DNA from: CALKWS01 sp035302405
Lineage (GTDB): Bacteria; Actinomycetota; Actinomycetes; Actinomycetales; Beutenbergiaceae
NCBI GenBank assembly: GCA_035302405.1
Contig: DATGSR010000252.1
Span: 1-23,743, forward strand
DNA length: 23,743 nt
Direction of reading: 5' to 3'
In this document: piece by piece, positions 1-9,490 of the stretch
Numbering within the stretch: the first letter of the stretch is position 1
Layout of the letters: each line of letters begins with the position of its first letter
The notes under the pieces: model-generated
Database searches by the model: none
The model's input: only the letters and a program-made list of their open reading frames with translations
What the model was told of the DNA's origin: nothing
Made by a program: the position numbers and the translations under genes

Positions 1-447
1 GCACCGCCGTCGGGGCAGTTGTACGACACGCTCACCGAATACGCCTCCGCTGTGGAGGGCGAACAGGCTAGTTGGCAGATCGACGAACCTGGCTGGGCCA
101 ACTACGACGTGAGCGGGGTGGACCCGGTCGAGGCCTACATCGCCACCTTTACCTCTGATGAGGATGACGAGCTCGAGATGTGGGCGGTGCGGTTCAACGA
201 CCCGCAGGAGGCGGCGGAGTATGGCGAATCCATCGTGGAAGACCGCGGTGAGGCCGATGAGTCCGGCGACGTCTGGGCGATCGAGAACGACGACGACGTC
301 GAGGACGACCTGGAATACGGCGTCTTCCACTTGTGGCAGGACGGGGGCGATGTTGAGGTCCTCTGGTGGGATGACATGGGCGTGGTGCGGCACGTGAGCG
401 GCCCCGCCGAAGTCACCTGGGACTTCTACATGTACCTACCGTTGTGA
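1..447 (+). CDS. Acidic, Trp-rich hypothetical protein, C-terminal part (5' end outside window)
   Basis: The reading frame is open from the first base, so the gene probably starts upstream; an in-frame TTG at 19 is the first possible start in view but has no convincing ribosome binding site. The visible 148 residues are strongly acidic, with Asp/Glu runs around TSDEDDELEMW and NDDDVEDDLEYG, and carry many Trp and Tyr residues (VLWWDDMGVV, DFYMYLPL at the end). There is no transmembrane segment and no catalytic motif that I recognise. Any signal peptide or lipobox would lie outside the window. The stop lies 44 bp before the next gene. In many actinomycetes argS sits upstream of lysA, but this is not ArgS. 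Function unknown. That it is a real gene is supported by high-GC codon usage and an uninterrupted frame to the stop. Confidence 0.6.
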   Translation, partial: APPSGQLYDTLTEYASAVEGEQASWQIDEPGWANYDVSGVDPVEAYIATFTSDEDDELEMWAVRFNDPQEAAEYGESIVEDRGEADESGDVWAIENDDDVEDDLEYGVFHLWQDGGDVEVLWWDDMGVVRHVSGPAEVTWDFYMYLPL

Positions 448-491
448 TGGTCCGCTGACCGACGACCACCCGACCACCGGGAGGATCGGAC

Positions 492-1253
492 GTGTGGCAG
501 GAGGACCTGACCGGCGCGGTCGCTCAGGCGCTGGGCCGGAGGGACGCGCTCCTGGTGCGCGCCCCCGCGCACGAGGATGCGGATTGGGCCGCGATGCTCT
601 GGTCGCAGCACGATCCCGGCGCGCTCAGCAACGTGCCGGGCGTGGAGCGTGCCAGGCCGGAGGGCGATCGCGTGTTCCTCACCCTGAGTGTGCGGGCCCG
701 GGGAGAAGTGGTCAGCAACATCCTCACCGGCGCCTCACCCGCGCCCGAACAGGTAGAGATCGTGGCCCGGCGTGCCGGTACCGCAGGTAAGAAACTGCCG
801 GACCGCCCCTTACCGGACCGGTTGTATGCCTCCCGGCTGGGGTACGCACGCACGGCGATGCTGCTCCGCCAGGGGCGTGGCCACCGGGTGCTGCCTGCGG
901 AGGCTGAGCCCAGTGATTTCCTGGGTCGGCTGTGGTCGGATCGAGGCCACACCCGCACCGAGGATCACCGCTCGCGGCGATTGCTGCTCGCGTTGGCCGG
1001 CTCCCACCTGGCGCGAACCCGGGCACGCAGCCAGAATCGCGGAGCACCGGTGGTCGCCAGCCTGCGCGATGTCACCGCCGCCTTCACCGACTGGTTCACC
1101 CACATGCGCGCCACACCGCGCGGTACGCATCCCGGCGATGAGCACCCCATGATGGACATCTACCGACTCAACCTCGCCCTGGCGCACGCCACCGGGCTCG
1201 TGCTGCGCACCGGCTTACGGCACCTGGGGCTGACCGCACCGGAGTACCTATGA
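492..1253 (+). CDS. nrtL: ArgS-related anticodon-binding domain protein (NrtL-like)
   Basis: The protein has 253 residues. Its C-terminal third resembles the DALR anticodon-binding domain of arginyl-tRNA synthetase: a helical segment followed by a terminus of the type LRHLGLTAPEYL, close to the LLG-APERM ending of ArgS. The HIGH and KMSKS synthetase motifs and the whole Rossmann catalytic domain are absent, so it cannot charge tRNA by itself. Streptomyces carries a similar stand-alone protein next to lysA, annotated NrtL (from memory); its role is not known to me. The GTG start at 492 is chosen because GGGAGGA (479-485) lies 6 nt upstream. The stop overlaps the lysA start as ATGA, so the two genes are translationally coupled. 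A tRNA-binding or regulatory role is inference only. Confidence 0.7.
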   Translation: MWQEDLTGAVAQALGRRDALLVRAPAHEDADWAAMLWSQHDPGALSNVPGVERARPEGDRVFLTLSVRARGEVVSNILTGASPAPEQVEIVARRAGTAGKKLPDRPLPDRLYASRLGYARTAMLLRQGRGHRVLPAEAEPSDFLGRLWSDRGHTRTEDHRSRRLLLALAGSHLARTRARSQNRGAPVVASLRDVTAAFTDWFTHMRATPRGTHPGDEHPMMDIYRLNLALAHATGLVLRTGLRHLGLTAPEYL

Positions 1254-2596
1254 CCTCACCTCAACTCCCACCCAATCCGCAACTGTGGCCTCAGCGAACC
1301 AGGGTCGCCGGCGGCACGTGGTCGCTGGACGGCGTCCCGCTGGCCGACATCGCCGAGGAGTTCGGCACCCCTTCGTTCGTGTTGGACGTCGCCACGCTAC
1401 GCGCCCGTGCCCAGCGGTACCGCAAGGCGTTCGTCGACGCCTTCGCCGGGATGGAAGTCGACGTCTACTACGCTTCCAAGGCGTTCAGTTCCAAAGCGGT
1501 GCTGCGCTGGATGCACCAGGAAGGTCTCGGCGTCGACGTGGCCAGCTTGGGCGAACTCGTCACGGCACTGCAGGGTCCGGTGCCCGCCGAACGCCTCGGC
1601 CTGCACGGCAACAACAAGTCCGACGAAGAACTCGAACTGGCGGTGCGCACCGGCGTCGGGCGCATCATCGTCGACTCCTTCAGCGAGATCGACCGAGTGG
1701 CTGCCGTCGCTGCGGACCACGGGGTGCGCCAGGATGTGCTGGTCCGCGTGACCACCGGGGTGCACGCCGGTGGCCATGATTTCATCGCCACCGCCCATGA
1801 GGATCAGAAGTTCGGACTCTCGCTGGCAAGCGGGGCGGCACGCACGGCCTTGGACCGGATCTATCAGCGGCCCGAACTGCGCTTGCGCGGGCTGCACTCC
1901 CACATCGGGTCCCAGATCCAGGACGGCGCCGGGTTCGCCGCCGCTGCTCAGGCGCTCTTGGGCCTGCGCGCCGAGTTCGCAGCCGACACCGGGTATGCCC
2001 TGCCCGAGGTCGACCTGGGCGGTGGGTTCGGGGTGGCCTACACCCCCGGGGAGGACGAACTCGATATCGAGGCGACCGCAGCCGAACTAGCCCGGGTGGT
2101 TCGTGAGCACGGCACGGACGAAGATCTGCCCTTGCCCGCGGTTTCGTTCGAACCGGGGCGGGCGATTATCGCGCCGGCAATGTTCACCCTGTACCGGGTG
2201 GGCACCTGTAAACCAGTCCAGTTGGACGACGGCGCCTCCCGGCTGTACGTGTCCGTGGATGGGGGAATGAGCGACAACCTGCGGCCGGCCCTGTATCAAG
2301 CGGACTACCACGCGGAGGTGATCAGCCGGGATGTGCCCGGACCGGCGGTTGCCGCGCGGGTGGTGGGGATGCACTGCGAGAGCGGGGACATCGTGGTGCA
2401 CAACGTCGACCTACCCGAACAGGTCCGCCGCGGGGACTTGCTCGCGGTACCGGTGACCGGGGCCTACGGGCGGTCCATGGCGTCCAACTACAACCTGCTG
2501 CCGCGGCCCGGAGTGGTAGCGGTGCAGGACGGCTCCGCCTGGGAGATCGTGCGCCGGGAGACGATCGACGACCTGCTCGCCCTGGATCTGGGCTGA
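1250..2596 (+). CDS. lysA: Diaminopimelate decarboxylase
   Basis: LysA decarboxylates meso-diaminopimelate to L-lysine using pyridoxal phosphate, the last lysine step, in the cytoplasm. The 448 residues fit the family (fold III decarboxylase: alpha/beta barrel, then beta domain). The PLP lysine is K77 in YYASKAFSSK. HSHIGSQI (216-223) and GGGFGVAY (257-264) form the cofactor pocket. EPGRAI (301-306) is the phosphate-side motif. CESGD (376-380) supplies the cysteine contributed across the dimer, and GAYGRSMASNYN (404-415) the substrate-side tyrosine. The ATG overlaps the stop of the ArgS-related gene by 4 bp, indicating coupled translation. Downstream is a 219-bp repeat-rich gap before hom. 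A near-copy of the last coding bases follows the stop. Identification is firm. Confidence 0.97.
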   Translation: MTSPQLPPNPQLWPQRTRVAGGTWSLDGVPLADIAEEFGTPSFVLDVATLRARAQRYRKAFVDAFAGMEVDVYYASKAFSSKAVLRWMHQEGLGVDVASLGELVTALQGPVPAERLGLHGNNKSDEELELAVRTGVGRIIVDSFSEIDRVAAVAADHGVRQDVLVRVTTGVHAGGHDFIATAHEDQKFGLSLASGAARTALDRIYQRPELRLRGLHSHIGSQIQDGAGFAAAAQALLGLRAEFAADTGYALPEVDLGGGFGVAYTPGEDELDIEATAAELARVVREHGTDEDLPLPAVSFEPGRAIIAPAMFTLYRVGTCKPVQLDDGASRLYVSVDGGMSDNLRPALYQADYHAEVISRDVPGPAVAARVVGMHCESGDIVVHNVDLPEQVRRGDLLAVPVTGAYGRSMASNYNLLPRPGVVAVQDGSAWEIVRRETIDDLLALDLG

Positions 2597-2616
2597 CGCT
2601 GCTCGCCCCGGATCCG
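2573..2616 (+). repeat. 26-bp-period duplication across the lysA stop codon
   Basis: CTGCTCGCCCTGGATCTG at 2573-2590, the last codons of lysA, recurs as CTGCTCGCCCCGGATCCG at 2599-2616, just after the stop, with two mismatches. The start-to-start distance is 26 bp. This looks like an old tandem duplication of the 3' end of lysA; the second copy is out of frame and non-coding. Confidence 0.7.
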
Positions 2617-2643
2617 CGCGAACTAATGGGCTACGTCGTCGTC

Positions 2644-2686
2644 CCTCGCCCCCGCTGACCGCCTCGCCCCCGCTGACCGCCTCGCC
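2644..2686 (+). repeat. 18-bp tandem repeat, two exact copies plus a 7-bp start of a third
   Basis: CCTCGCCCCCGCTGACCG occurs at 2644-2661 and again, identical, at 2662-2679; the next bases CCTCGCC begin a third copy that breaks off. It lies in the non-coding gap between lysA and hom. No open frame with a start covers it. It is probably a replication-slippage product. Confidence 0.85.
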
Positions 2687-2697
2687 GCTGCCACGTA

Positions 2698-2749
2698 CCG
2701 GGAGTCCACTTCGACCGGCAGCGCGATTCGTGGCCGGGAGTCCACTTCG
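2698..2749 (+). repeat. 16-bp direct repeat spaced 36 bp, upstream of hom
   Basis: CCGGGAGTCCACTTCG is present at 2698-2713 and exactly again at 2734-2749. A shorter, degenerate start (CCGGGACTCGTCG) follows at 2762-2774. The pair lies 67 to 118 bp before the hom start and just upstream of the candidate -10 element. It could be a regulator-binding pair or simply part of the repeat expansion that fills this gap. Confidence 0.8.
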
Positions 2750-2782
2750 CGGGCACCACCGCCGGGACTCGTCGCGTGCCTC

Positions 2783-2788
2783 TAAGGT
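2783..2788 (+). promoter_or_regulatory. Candidate -10 element of the hom-thrC-thrB promoter
   Basis: TAAGGT matches the actinobacterial TANNNT -10 pattern. It would start transcription about 20 nt before the hom ATG at 2816, leaving room for the GAGAGGAG ribosome binding site at 2805-2812. No clear -35 hexamer lies at 16-18 nt spacing. The call rests on the -10 match and on its position at the head of a three-gene operon. Confidence 0.35.
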
Positions 2789-2815
2789 AAGGGGGCGGAC
2801 AGCCGAGAGGAGATC

Positions 2816-4123
2816 ATGAACACCATCGCGTCACTACCGACGTTGCGCGTGGCGGTGCTGGGCAGCGGAACGGTCGGGACCGAGGTGGTCCGCGCACTGC
2901 GTGAGGACGCTGAGGAACTGGCCGCCCGCAGCGGCGCGCATTTGCAGATCGACTCGATCGTGGTCCGGGATACCACCCGGCCGCGCGACCCGGTCATCCC
3001 GACGGACCTGCTCAGCACCGACGCCGAGGCCGCTGTCGCGGGGGCGGATCTGGTGGTGGAGGTAATGGGTGGCATCGAACCCGCCCGGGGCCTGATCCGG
3101 ATGGCGCTCAGCCGCGGTGCGAGCGTGATCACTGCGAACAAGGCGTTGCTGGCGACCCACGGGCCGGAGCTGTTCGAGGCCGCCGATGCCGCCGGTGTGG
3201 ACCTGTTCTTCGAGGCCGCGGTGGCGGGCGCGGTCCCGGTGGTGCGCGGGGTCAGGGAATCCTTGGCCGGGGACACCATCAACCGGATCGTGGGCATCGT
3301 GAACGGCACCACGAACTACATCCTGGACCAGATGACCACCGCCGGGATGGACTTTGACGAAGCGTTGGCCCAGGCCCAGGAACTCGGGTACGCCGAGGCC
3401 GACCCGAGCGCGGACGTCGACGGCGACGATGCCGCGGCCAAGGCGGCGATCCTGGCATCCCTGGCTTTCCACTCCCGCACCTACCTCGACGATGTGCCCA
3501 CCACCGGGATCCGGAACATCACCGCCGAGGACATCGAGGCCGCTGCTCAGTCGGGTCACGTGCTCAAACTTCTGGCCATTGCCGAACAGCGCCGGGACAA
3601 CGGTCTGCGCGGGGTGGCGGTACGGGTGCACCCGGCGCTGGTGCCTGCCGACCACCCGTTGGCCGGGGTGCACGGTGCTTACAACGCCGTCCTGGTGCAT
3701 GCCGCCGCCGCCGGCACGTTGATGTTCTACGGCGCCGGCGCCGGGGGAGCGCCCACCGCCAGCGCCGTCCTGGGGGATGTGGTCGCGGCGGCCCGGCACC
3801 GTGCCACCGGGGGGCGGGGCCCGGCGGAGTCGGACTACGCCGCTCTGCGCCCGCTCGGTTCCGAACACGTGCGGACCCGCTACCAGGTGCGCCTACAGGT
3901 GCAGGACAAGCCGGGGGTGCTGGCCACGTTGGCCGGTACCGTCGCCGACCACGGGGTGTCGGTGGAGACCGCGCGGCAGGTAGCCACCGATCACGGCCAG
4001 GCCGCACTGGTGCTCATCACGCACTTGGCCAGCGAGCGTGCCCTGGGCGAGATGGTCCGGGCGCTGGGTAGGCTCGAAGAAGTGGTGCACGTCTCCTCGG
4101 TGCTACGGGTGGAGGGACACTGA
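2816..4123 (+). CDS. hom: Homoserine dehydrogenase with C-terminal ACT domain
   Basis: Hom reduces aspartate semialdehyde to homoserine with NAD(P)H, the branch point to threonine, methionine and isoleucine. The 435 residues match the monofunctional Gram-positive type. The nucleotide-binding glycine motif is GSGTVG (16-21), followed by VITANKALLA (104-113), NGTTNYIL (163-170) and the substrate-site segment GYAEADPSADVDGDDAAAKA (191-210) with catalytic Lys209. Residues of about 355-432 form an ACT domain with the classic DKPGVLA start, the usual site of threonine feedback inhibition. The ATG at 2816 has GAGAGGAG (2805-2812) upstream. The stop shares one base with the thrC ATG (TGATG), so the thr genes form one coupled operon. 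Confidence 0.97.
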   Translation: MNTIASLPTLRVAVLGSGTVGTEVVRALREDAEELAARSGAHLQIDSIVVRDTTRPRDPVIPTDLLSTDAEAAVAGADLVVEVMGGIEPARGLIRMALSRGASVITANKALLATHGPELFEAADAAGVDLFFEAAVAGAVPVVRGVRESLAGDTINRIVGIVNGTTNYILDQMTTAGMDFDEALAQAQELGYAEADPSADVDGDDAAAKAAILASLAFHSRTYLDDVPTTGIRNITAEDIEAAAQSGHVLKLLAIAEQRRDNGLRGVAVRVHPALVPADHPLAGVHGAYNAVLVHAAAAGTLMFYGAGAGGAPTASAVLGDVVAAARHRATGGRGPAESDYAALRPLGSEHVRTRYQVRLQVQDKPGVLATLAGTVADHGVSVETARQVATDHGQAALVLITHLASERALGEMVRALGRLEEVVHVSSVLRVEGH

Positions 4124-5184
4124 TGGCCGCATTATGGCGGGGAGTGATCGCCGAGTACCGCGACCGGTTGCCCATCGACGCCGCAGATCCGGTCATCACC
4201 CTGGGAGAGGGCGGCACGCCGCTGGTGGAGGCCCCATCGTTGTCCCGGGCCACCGGCGCCCGCGTGTACATCAAGGTGGAGGGCGCCAACCCCACCGGTT
4301 CGTTCAAGGACCGGGGGATGACCGTGGCGATCAGCAAGGTCGCCGCCGGCGACAGCGAAGTGGTGGTGTGCGCCTCCACGGGGAACACGTCGGCCTCGGC
4401 TGCGGCATACGCCGCTCGTGCCGGGCTGCGGTGCGCGGTGATCCTGCCGGCCGGGAAGATCGCCGCCGGGAAACTCGCCCAGGCGATCGTGCACGGCGCC
4501 GACCTCCTCGCGGTGGACGGCAACTTCGACGACTGCCTGCGGATCGTGCGCGACCTGGACCGCTCCTATCCGGTGGCGCTGGTCAACTCGGTCAACCCGG
4601 ACCGCCTGCAGGGACAGAAGACCGCGGCGTTCGAAGTCGTCGACGCCCTGGGCGATGCTCCGGATATCCATGTGCTCCCCGTCGGCAACGCCGGCAACAT
4701 CAGCGCTTACTGGATGGGGTATCGCGAGTACGCCCAGGACGGTCTGGCCACGCGCACCCCGGCGATGTGGGGAGTGCAGGCCGAGGGCTCGGCGCCCCTG
4801 GTCAAGGGCGAGGTGGTGGAGCATCCCGAGACGGTCGCCACCGCGATCCGGATCGGCCACCCGGCTTCCTGGGACCTGGCCGTGGCCGCCCGCGATGAAT
4901 CCGGCGGGCGGATCGACGCGGTGACCGATGCCCAGATCCTGAGCGCCCAGGAACTGCTCGCGCGGGATGTGGGCATTTTCGTGGAACCGGCGTCGGCTGC
5001 CAGCGTCGCCGGATTACTGGAGCACGCCGAGGCAGGACGGGTGCCCGCCGGGGCGCGCGTGGTGTGCACGGTGACGGGGAACGGGTTGAAGGACACCGTC
5101 ACCGCTTTGGGGGACCGGGAGGTGAACCCGCCGGTGATCAGCGCGGACACAACAGCCGCAGCCGACGCTCTGGGGCTGGTCTGA
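4123..5184 (+). CDS. thrC: Threonine synthase
   Basis: ThrC converts O-phosphohomoserine to threonine with pyridoxal phosphate, the last step of the pathway. The 353 residues are the short bacterial fold-type II form, without the long N-terminal extension of the E. coli and plant types. PTGSFKDRG places the PLP lysine at K62. CASTGNTSASAAAYAARAG (83-101) and PVGNAGNISAYWMGY form the cofactor phosphate site, and TGNGLKD near the C-terminus is characteristic of this clade. The start overlaps the hom stop by one base. thrB begins 3 nt after the stop. The hom-thrC-thrB order is the usual actinobacterial one. Confidence 0.97.
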   Translation: MAALWRGVIAEYRDRLPIDAADPVITLGEGGTPLVEAPSLSRATGARVYIKVEGANPTGSFKDRGMTVAISKVAAGDSEVVVCASTGNTSASAAAYAARAGLRCAVILPAGKIAAGKLAQAIVHGADLLAVDGNFDDCLRIVRDLDRSYPVALVNSVNPDRLQGQKTAAFEVVDALGDAPDIHVLPVGNAGNISAYWMGYREYAQDGLATRTPAMWGVQAEGSAPLVKGEVVEHPETVATAIRIGHPASWDLAVAARDESGGRIDAVTDAQILSAQELLARDVGIFVEPASAASVAGLLEHAEAGRVPAGARVVCTVTGNGLKDTVTALGDREVNPPVISADTTAAADALGLV

Positions 5185-5187
5185 GCC

Positions 5188-6081
5188 GTGCGACTGATGC
5201 GCGATGAGGCGAGCGTGCAGGTCCCGGCCACGTCGGCGAACCTGGGCCCGGGATTCGATGCCTTCGGGTTGGCAGTGGGTCTGCACGACCAAGTGCACGT
5301 GCGGGCCACCACGGGTGCCACGTCGGTGCACGTGACCGGCGCGGGCGCCGGGGAGGTGCCCGACGGTGAGGACCACCTGGTGGTGCGGGCGATCCGAGTG
5401 GCCCTAGATCACGTGGGCGCGCCGCAGGCCGGGCTGGAACTTCGTTGCCAGAACACGATCCCGCACGGGCGGGGTTTGGGGTCCTCAGCGGCCGCGGTGG
5501 TGGCAGGGCTGGTGGCAGCCCGGGGTCTGATCTCCGAGCCGGAGGCCCTCGATGATGCGATGGTGCTGCAGTTGGCCACCGAGTTCGAGGGGCACCCGGA
5601 CAATGCCGCACCGGCGCTGCACGGTGGAGCGACGATCGCCTGGACCGAGGGCGGCCGTGCCCGCGCGGCGTCGGTGCCGTTGGACCCGGACCTGGCGGTC
5701 AGTGTGCTCATCCCGCAAGCCACGCTACGCACCGCGCGCGCTCGCACGGCGCTGCCGCGAACCGTGCCCCACGGCGACGCGGCGATGACCGCGGGCCGGG
5801 CCGGGTTGCTCACCCTGGCCCTGGGCGGGCGGACCGACCTGCTGTTCCCCGCGACCCAGGATCTGCTGCACCAGCCATACCGCGGGGAGGTGATGCCGGA
5901 CAGTGTGCGCCTGCTGGGACAATTGCGGGCCGCGGGCTTGCCGGCGGTGATCTCCGGGGCCGGGCCCTCGGTCCTGGTGTTCGGAAAATTAAACGCCGAG
6001 CAACTGACCGCCATCCCCGCCGGTTGGCGGGTGCGGCACCCGTCGATAGACCGGGATGGAACGGTGCTGCGCCAATGCTAG
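5188..6081 (+). CDS. thrB: Homoserine kinase
   Basis: ThrB phosphorylates homoserine with ATP, making the substrate of ThrC. It is a GHMP-superfamily kinase of 297 residues. Motif 1 is VPATSANLGPGFDAFGLAV (12-30), the ATP phosphate loop is PHGRGLGSSAAAVVAG (92-107), ATEFEGHPDNAAPALHGG follows, and GAGPSVLVFG is the C-terminal motif 3. The GTG at 5188 is only 3 nt from the thrC stop. An ATG at 5197 is in frame and would remove three residues ahead of the conserved part, so the exact start is uncertain; neither has a strong ribosome binding site, consistent with translational coupling. This is the last gene of the thr operon; a 184-bp gap follows. Confidence 0.96.
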   Translation: MRLMRDEASVQVPATSANLGPGFDAFGLAVGLHDQVHVRATTGATSVHVTGAGAGEVPDGEDHLVVRAIRVALDHVGAPQAGLELRCQNTIPHGRGLGSSAAAVVAGLVAARGLISEPEALDDAMVLQLATEFEGHPDNAAPALHGGATIAWTEGGRARAASVPLDPDLAVSVLIPQATLRTARARTALPRTVPHGDAAMTAGRAGLLTLALGGRTDLLFPATQDLLHQPYRGEVMPDSVRLLGQLRAAGLPAVISGAGPSVLVFGKLNAEQLTAIPAGWRVRHPSIDRDGTVLRQC

Positions 6082-6202
6082 GCTGGCATCGCACCCTCGG
6101 GTGGGCGTGGAGTCGCCCCCGCTGATCAGGGTGCATCAATCCAACTCAGGGGCCCATACGCTCACCTGTTTCGGCCGGTGGGGTCGCTCCTGGCTCTCTT
6201 TG

Positions 6203-6208
6203 TAATGT
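6203..6208 (+). promoter_or_regulatory. Candidate -10 element of the rho promoter
   Basis: TAATGT fits TANNNT and lies 57 bp before the rho GTG, in the 184-bp thrB-rho gap, giving a leader of about 50 nt. No convincing -35 is seen. A second TANNNT match, TAGGCT (6079-6084), overlaps the thrB stop and would give a leader of about 175 nt, which would fit the long, often regulated rho leaders known in bacteria. I cannot choose between the two from sequence. Confidence 0.25.
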
Positions 6209-6265
6209 CCCGCTGACTCCCATGCTCGGGCCACCCGCGCCCACGCCTCGAGGGGAAGGAACCTC

Positions 6266-8338
<2,073 letters not shown>

Positions 8339-8347
8339 ACCTGAACG

Positions 8348-8393
8348 CGCAGGCCGCCGGCACCACCGGCCGGTGTCCGCTCCGACGCCTGCG
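8348..8393 (+). other. Structured rho-prfA intercistronic region (nested inverted repeats)
   Basis: CGCAGGC (8348-8354) and GCCTGCG (8387-8393) are perfect 7-bp complements. They enclose a second inverted repeat, GCCGG (8356-8360) with CCGGC (8366-8370), which overlaps a 12-bp perfect palindrome CACCGGCCGGTG (8364-8375). No U-run follows, so it is not a standard intrinsic terminator. It fills the 72-bp gap where many actinomycetes have rpmE. It could be an RNA processing or stability element. Confidence 0.4.
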
Positions 8394-8410
8394 GTGAGAG
8401 ACTGCCCCTG

Positions 8411-9490
8411 ATGAGTGAGTTCGACGGCGTAGAGACACTGCTGGAGGAGTACCGGCAGTTGGAGTCCGACCTTGCCGACCCGCAAGTGCATGCCGACGCC
8501 GCCCGCTCCCGGACGTTGGGCCGCCGGTACGCCGAACTCGGCAAGGTCGTCGCCGCATACCGGGACTGGCTCGGCGCGCGGGATGACGCCGAGGCTGCCC
8601 GGGAATTGGCTGCCGACGACGCTGAGTTCGCTGCCGAGGTCGAGTCGCTGGAGCAGGCGGAGCAGGCGGCTGCCGAACGCTTGCGACAGGTGCTCATCCC
8701 GCGCGATCCCGACGACGGACGCGACGTCATCCTGCAGGTCAAGGCAGGTGCGGGGGGTGAGGAGTCGGCGTTGTTCGCCGGCGACCTGTTGCGGATGTAC
8801 CTGAGGTTCGCCGAGCGGCAGGGCTGGTCCGCTCAGATACTGGACAACACGCCGTCGGACCTCGGCGGGGTGAAGGACGCCTCGGTGGCGATCAAGGCCA
8901 AGTCGACAGACCCCGCCGAGGGCGTGTGGGCACACCTGAAGTACGAGGGCGGGGTCCACCGGGTGCAACGGATCCCGGTGACCGAGTCCTCCGGGCGGAT
9001 CCACACCTCCGCCGCCGGGGTGTTGGTGTTGCCGGAGGCGGACGACCCCGGTGAGGTGGAGATCAACCCCAACGATCTGCGGATCGACGTGTACCGGTCA
9101 TCCGGACCGGGCGGACAGAGCGTGAACACCACCGACTCGGCGGTGCGCATCACCCACGAACCCACCGGGATCGTGGTGTCGATGCAGAACGAGAAGTCCC
9201 AGTTGCAGAACCGGGAGGCGGCGATGCGGGTGCTGCGCGCGCGGCTGTTGGCGGCGCGGGCCGAGGAGGCGGCGGCGGAGGAAGCCGAGACCCGAAGGTC
9301 GCAGGTGCGGACGGTGGACCGCAGCGAACGAATCCGCACGTACAACTTCCCGGAGAATCGAGTGGCCGACCATCGCACCGGTTACAAGGCCTACAACTTG
9401 GATCAAGTGCTGGACGGCGACCTGGGCCCCCTGATCGAGTCGGCGATGACGATGGATGAGGCGGAGCGGATCGCCGGTGCCACCAGTTGA
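8411..9490 (+). CDS. prfA: Peptide chain release factor 1
   Basis: RF1 reads UAA and UAG stop codons and triggers peptide release on the ribosome. The 359 residues are normal length. The codon-recognition tripeptide is PVT (189-191) in RIPVTESSGRIHTSAAG, the RF1 form of the P-x-T motif, not the SPF motif of RF2. The catalytic GGQ is at 234-236 in SSGPGGQSVNTTDSAVRITH; its Gln is the residue methylated by PrmC. N-terminal domain 1 is helical and acidic. The ATG at 8411 follows a 72-bp gap after rho with no ideal ribosome binding site (GAGAGA at 8396-8401 is 9 nt away). The 3' end lies inside the prmC frame, so the two are coupled. Confidence 0.97.
   Translation: MSEFDGVETLLEEYRQLESDLADPQVHADAARSRTLGRRYAELGKVVAAYRDWLGARDDAEAARELAADDAEFAAEVESLEQAEQAAAERLRQVLIPRDPDDGRDVILQVKAGAGGEESALFAGDLLRMYLRFAERQGWSAQILDNTPSDLGGVKDASVAIKAKSTDPAEGVWAHLKYEGGVHRVQRIPVTESSGRIHTSAAGVLVLPEADDPGEVEINPNDLRIDVYRSSGPGGQSVNTTDSAVRITHEPTGIVVSMQNEKSQLQNREAAMRVLRARLLAARAEEAAAEEAETRRSQVRTVDRSERIRTYNFPENRVADHRTGYKAYNLDQVLDGDLGPLIESAMTMDEAERIAGATS

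Noticed and set aside
6091..6134. Possible terminator after thrB (GCACCCT with AGGGTGC)
   Set aside because: The 7-bp stem encloses a 30-nt loop and is not followed by a U-run.
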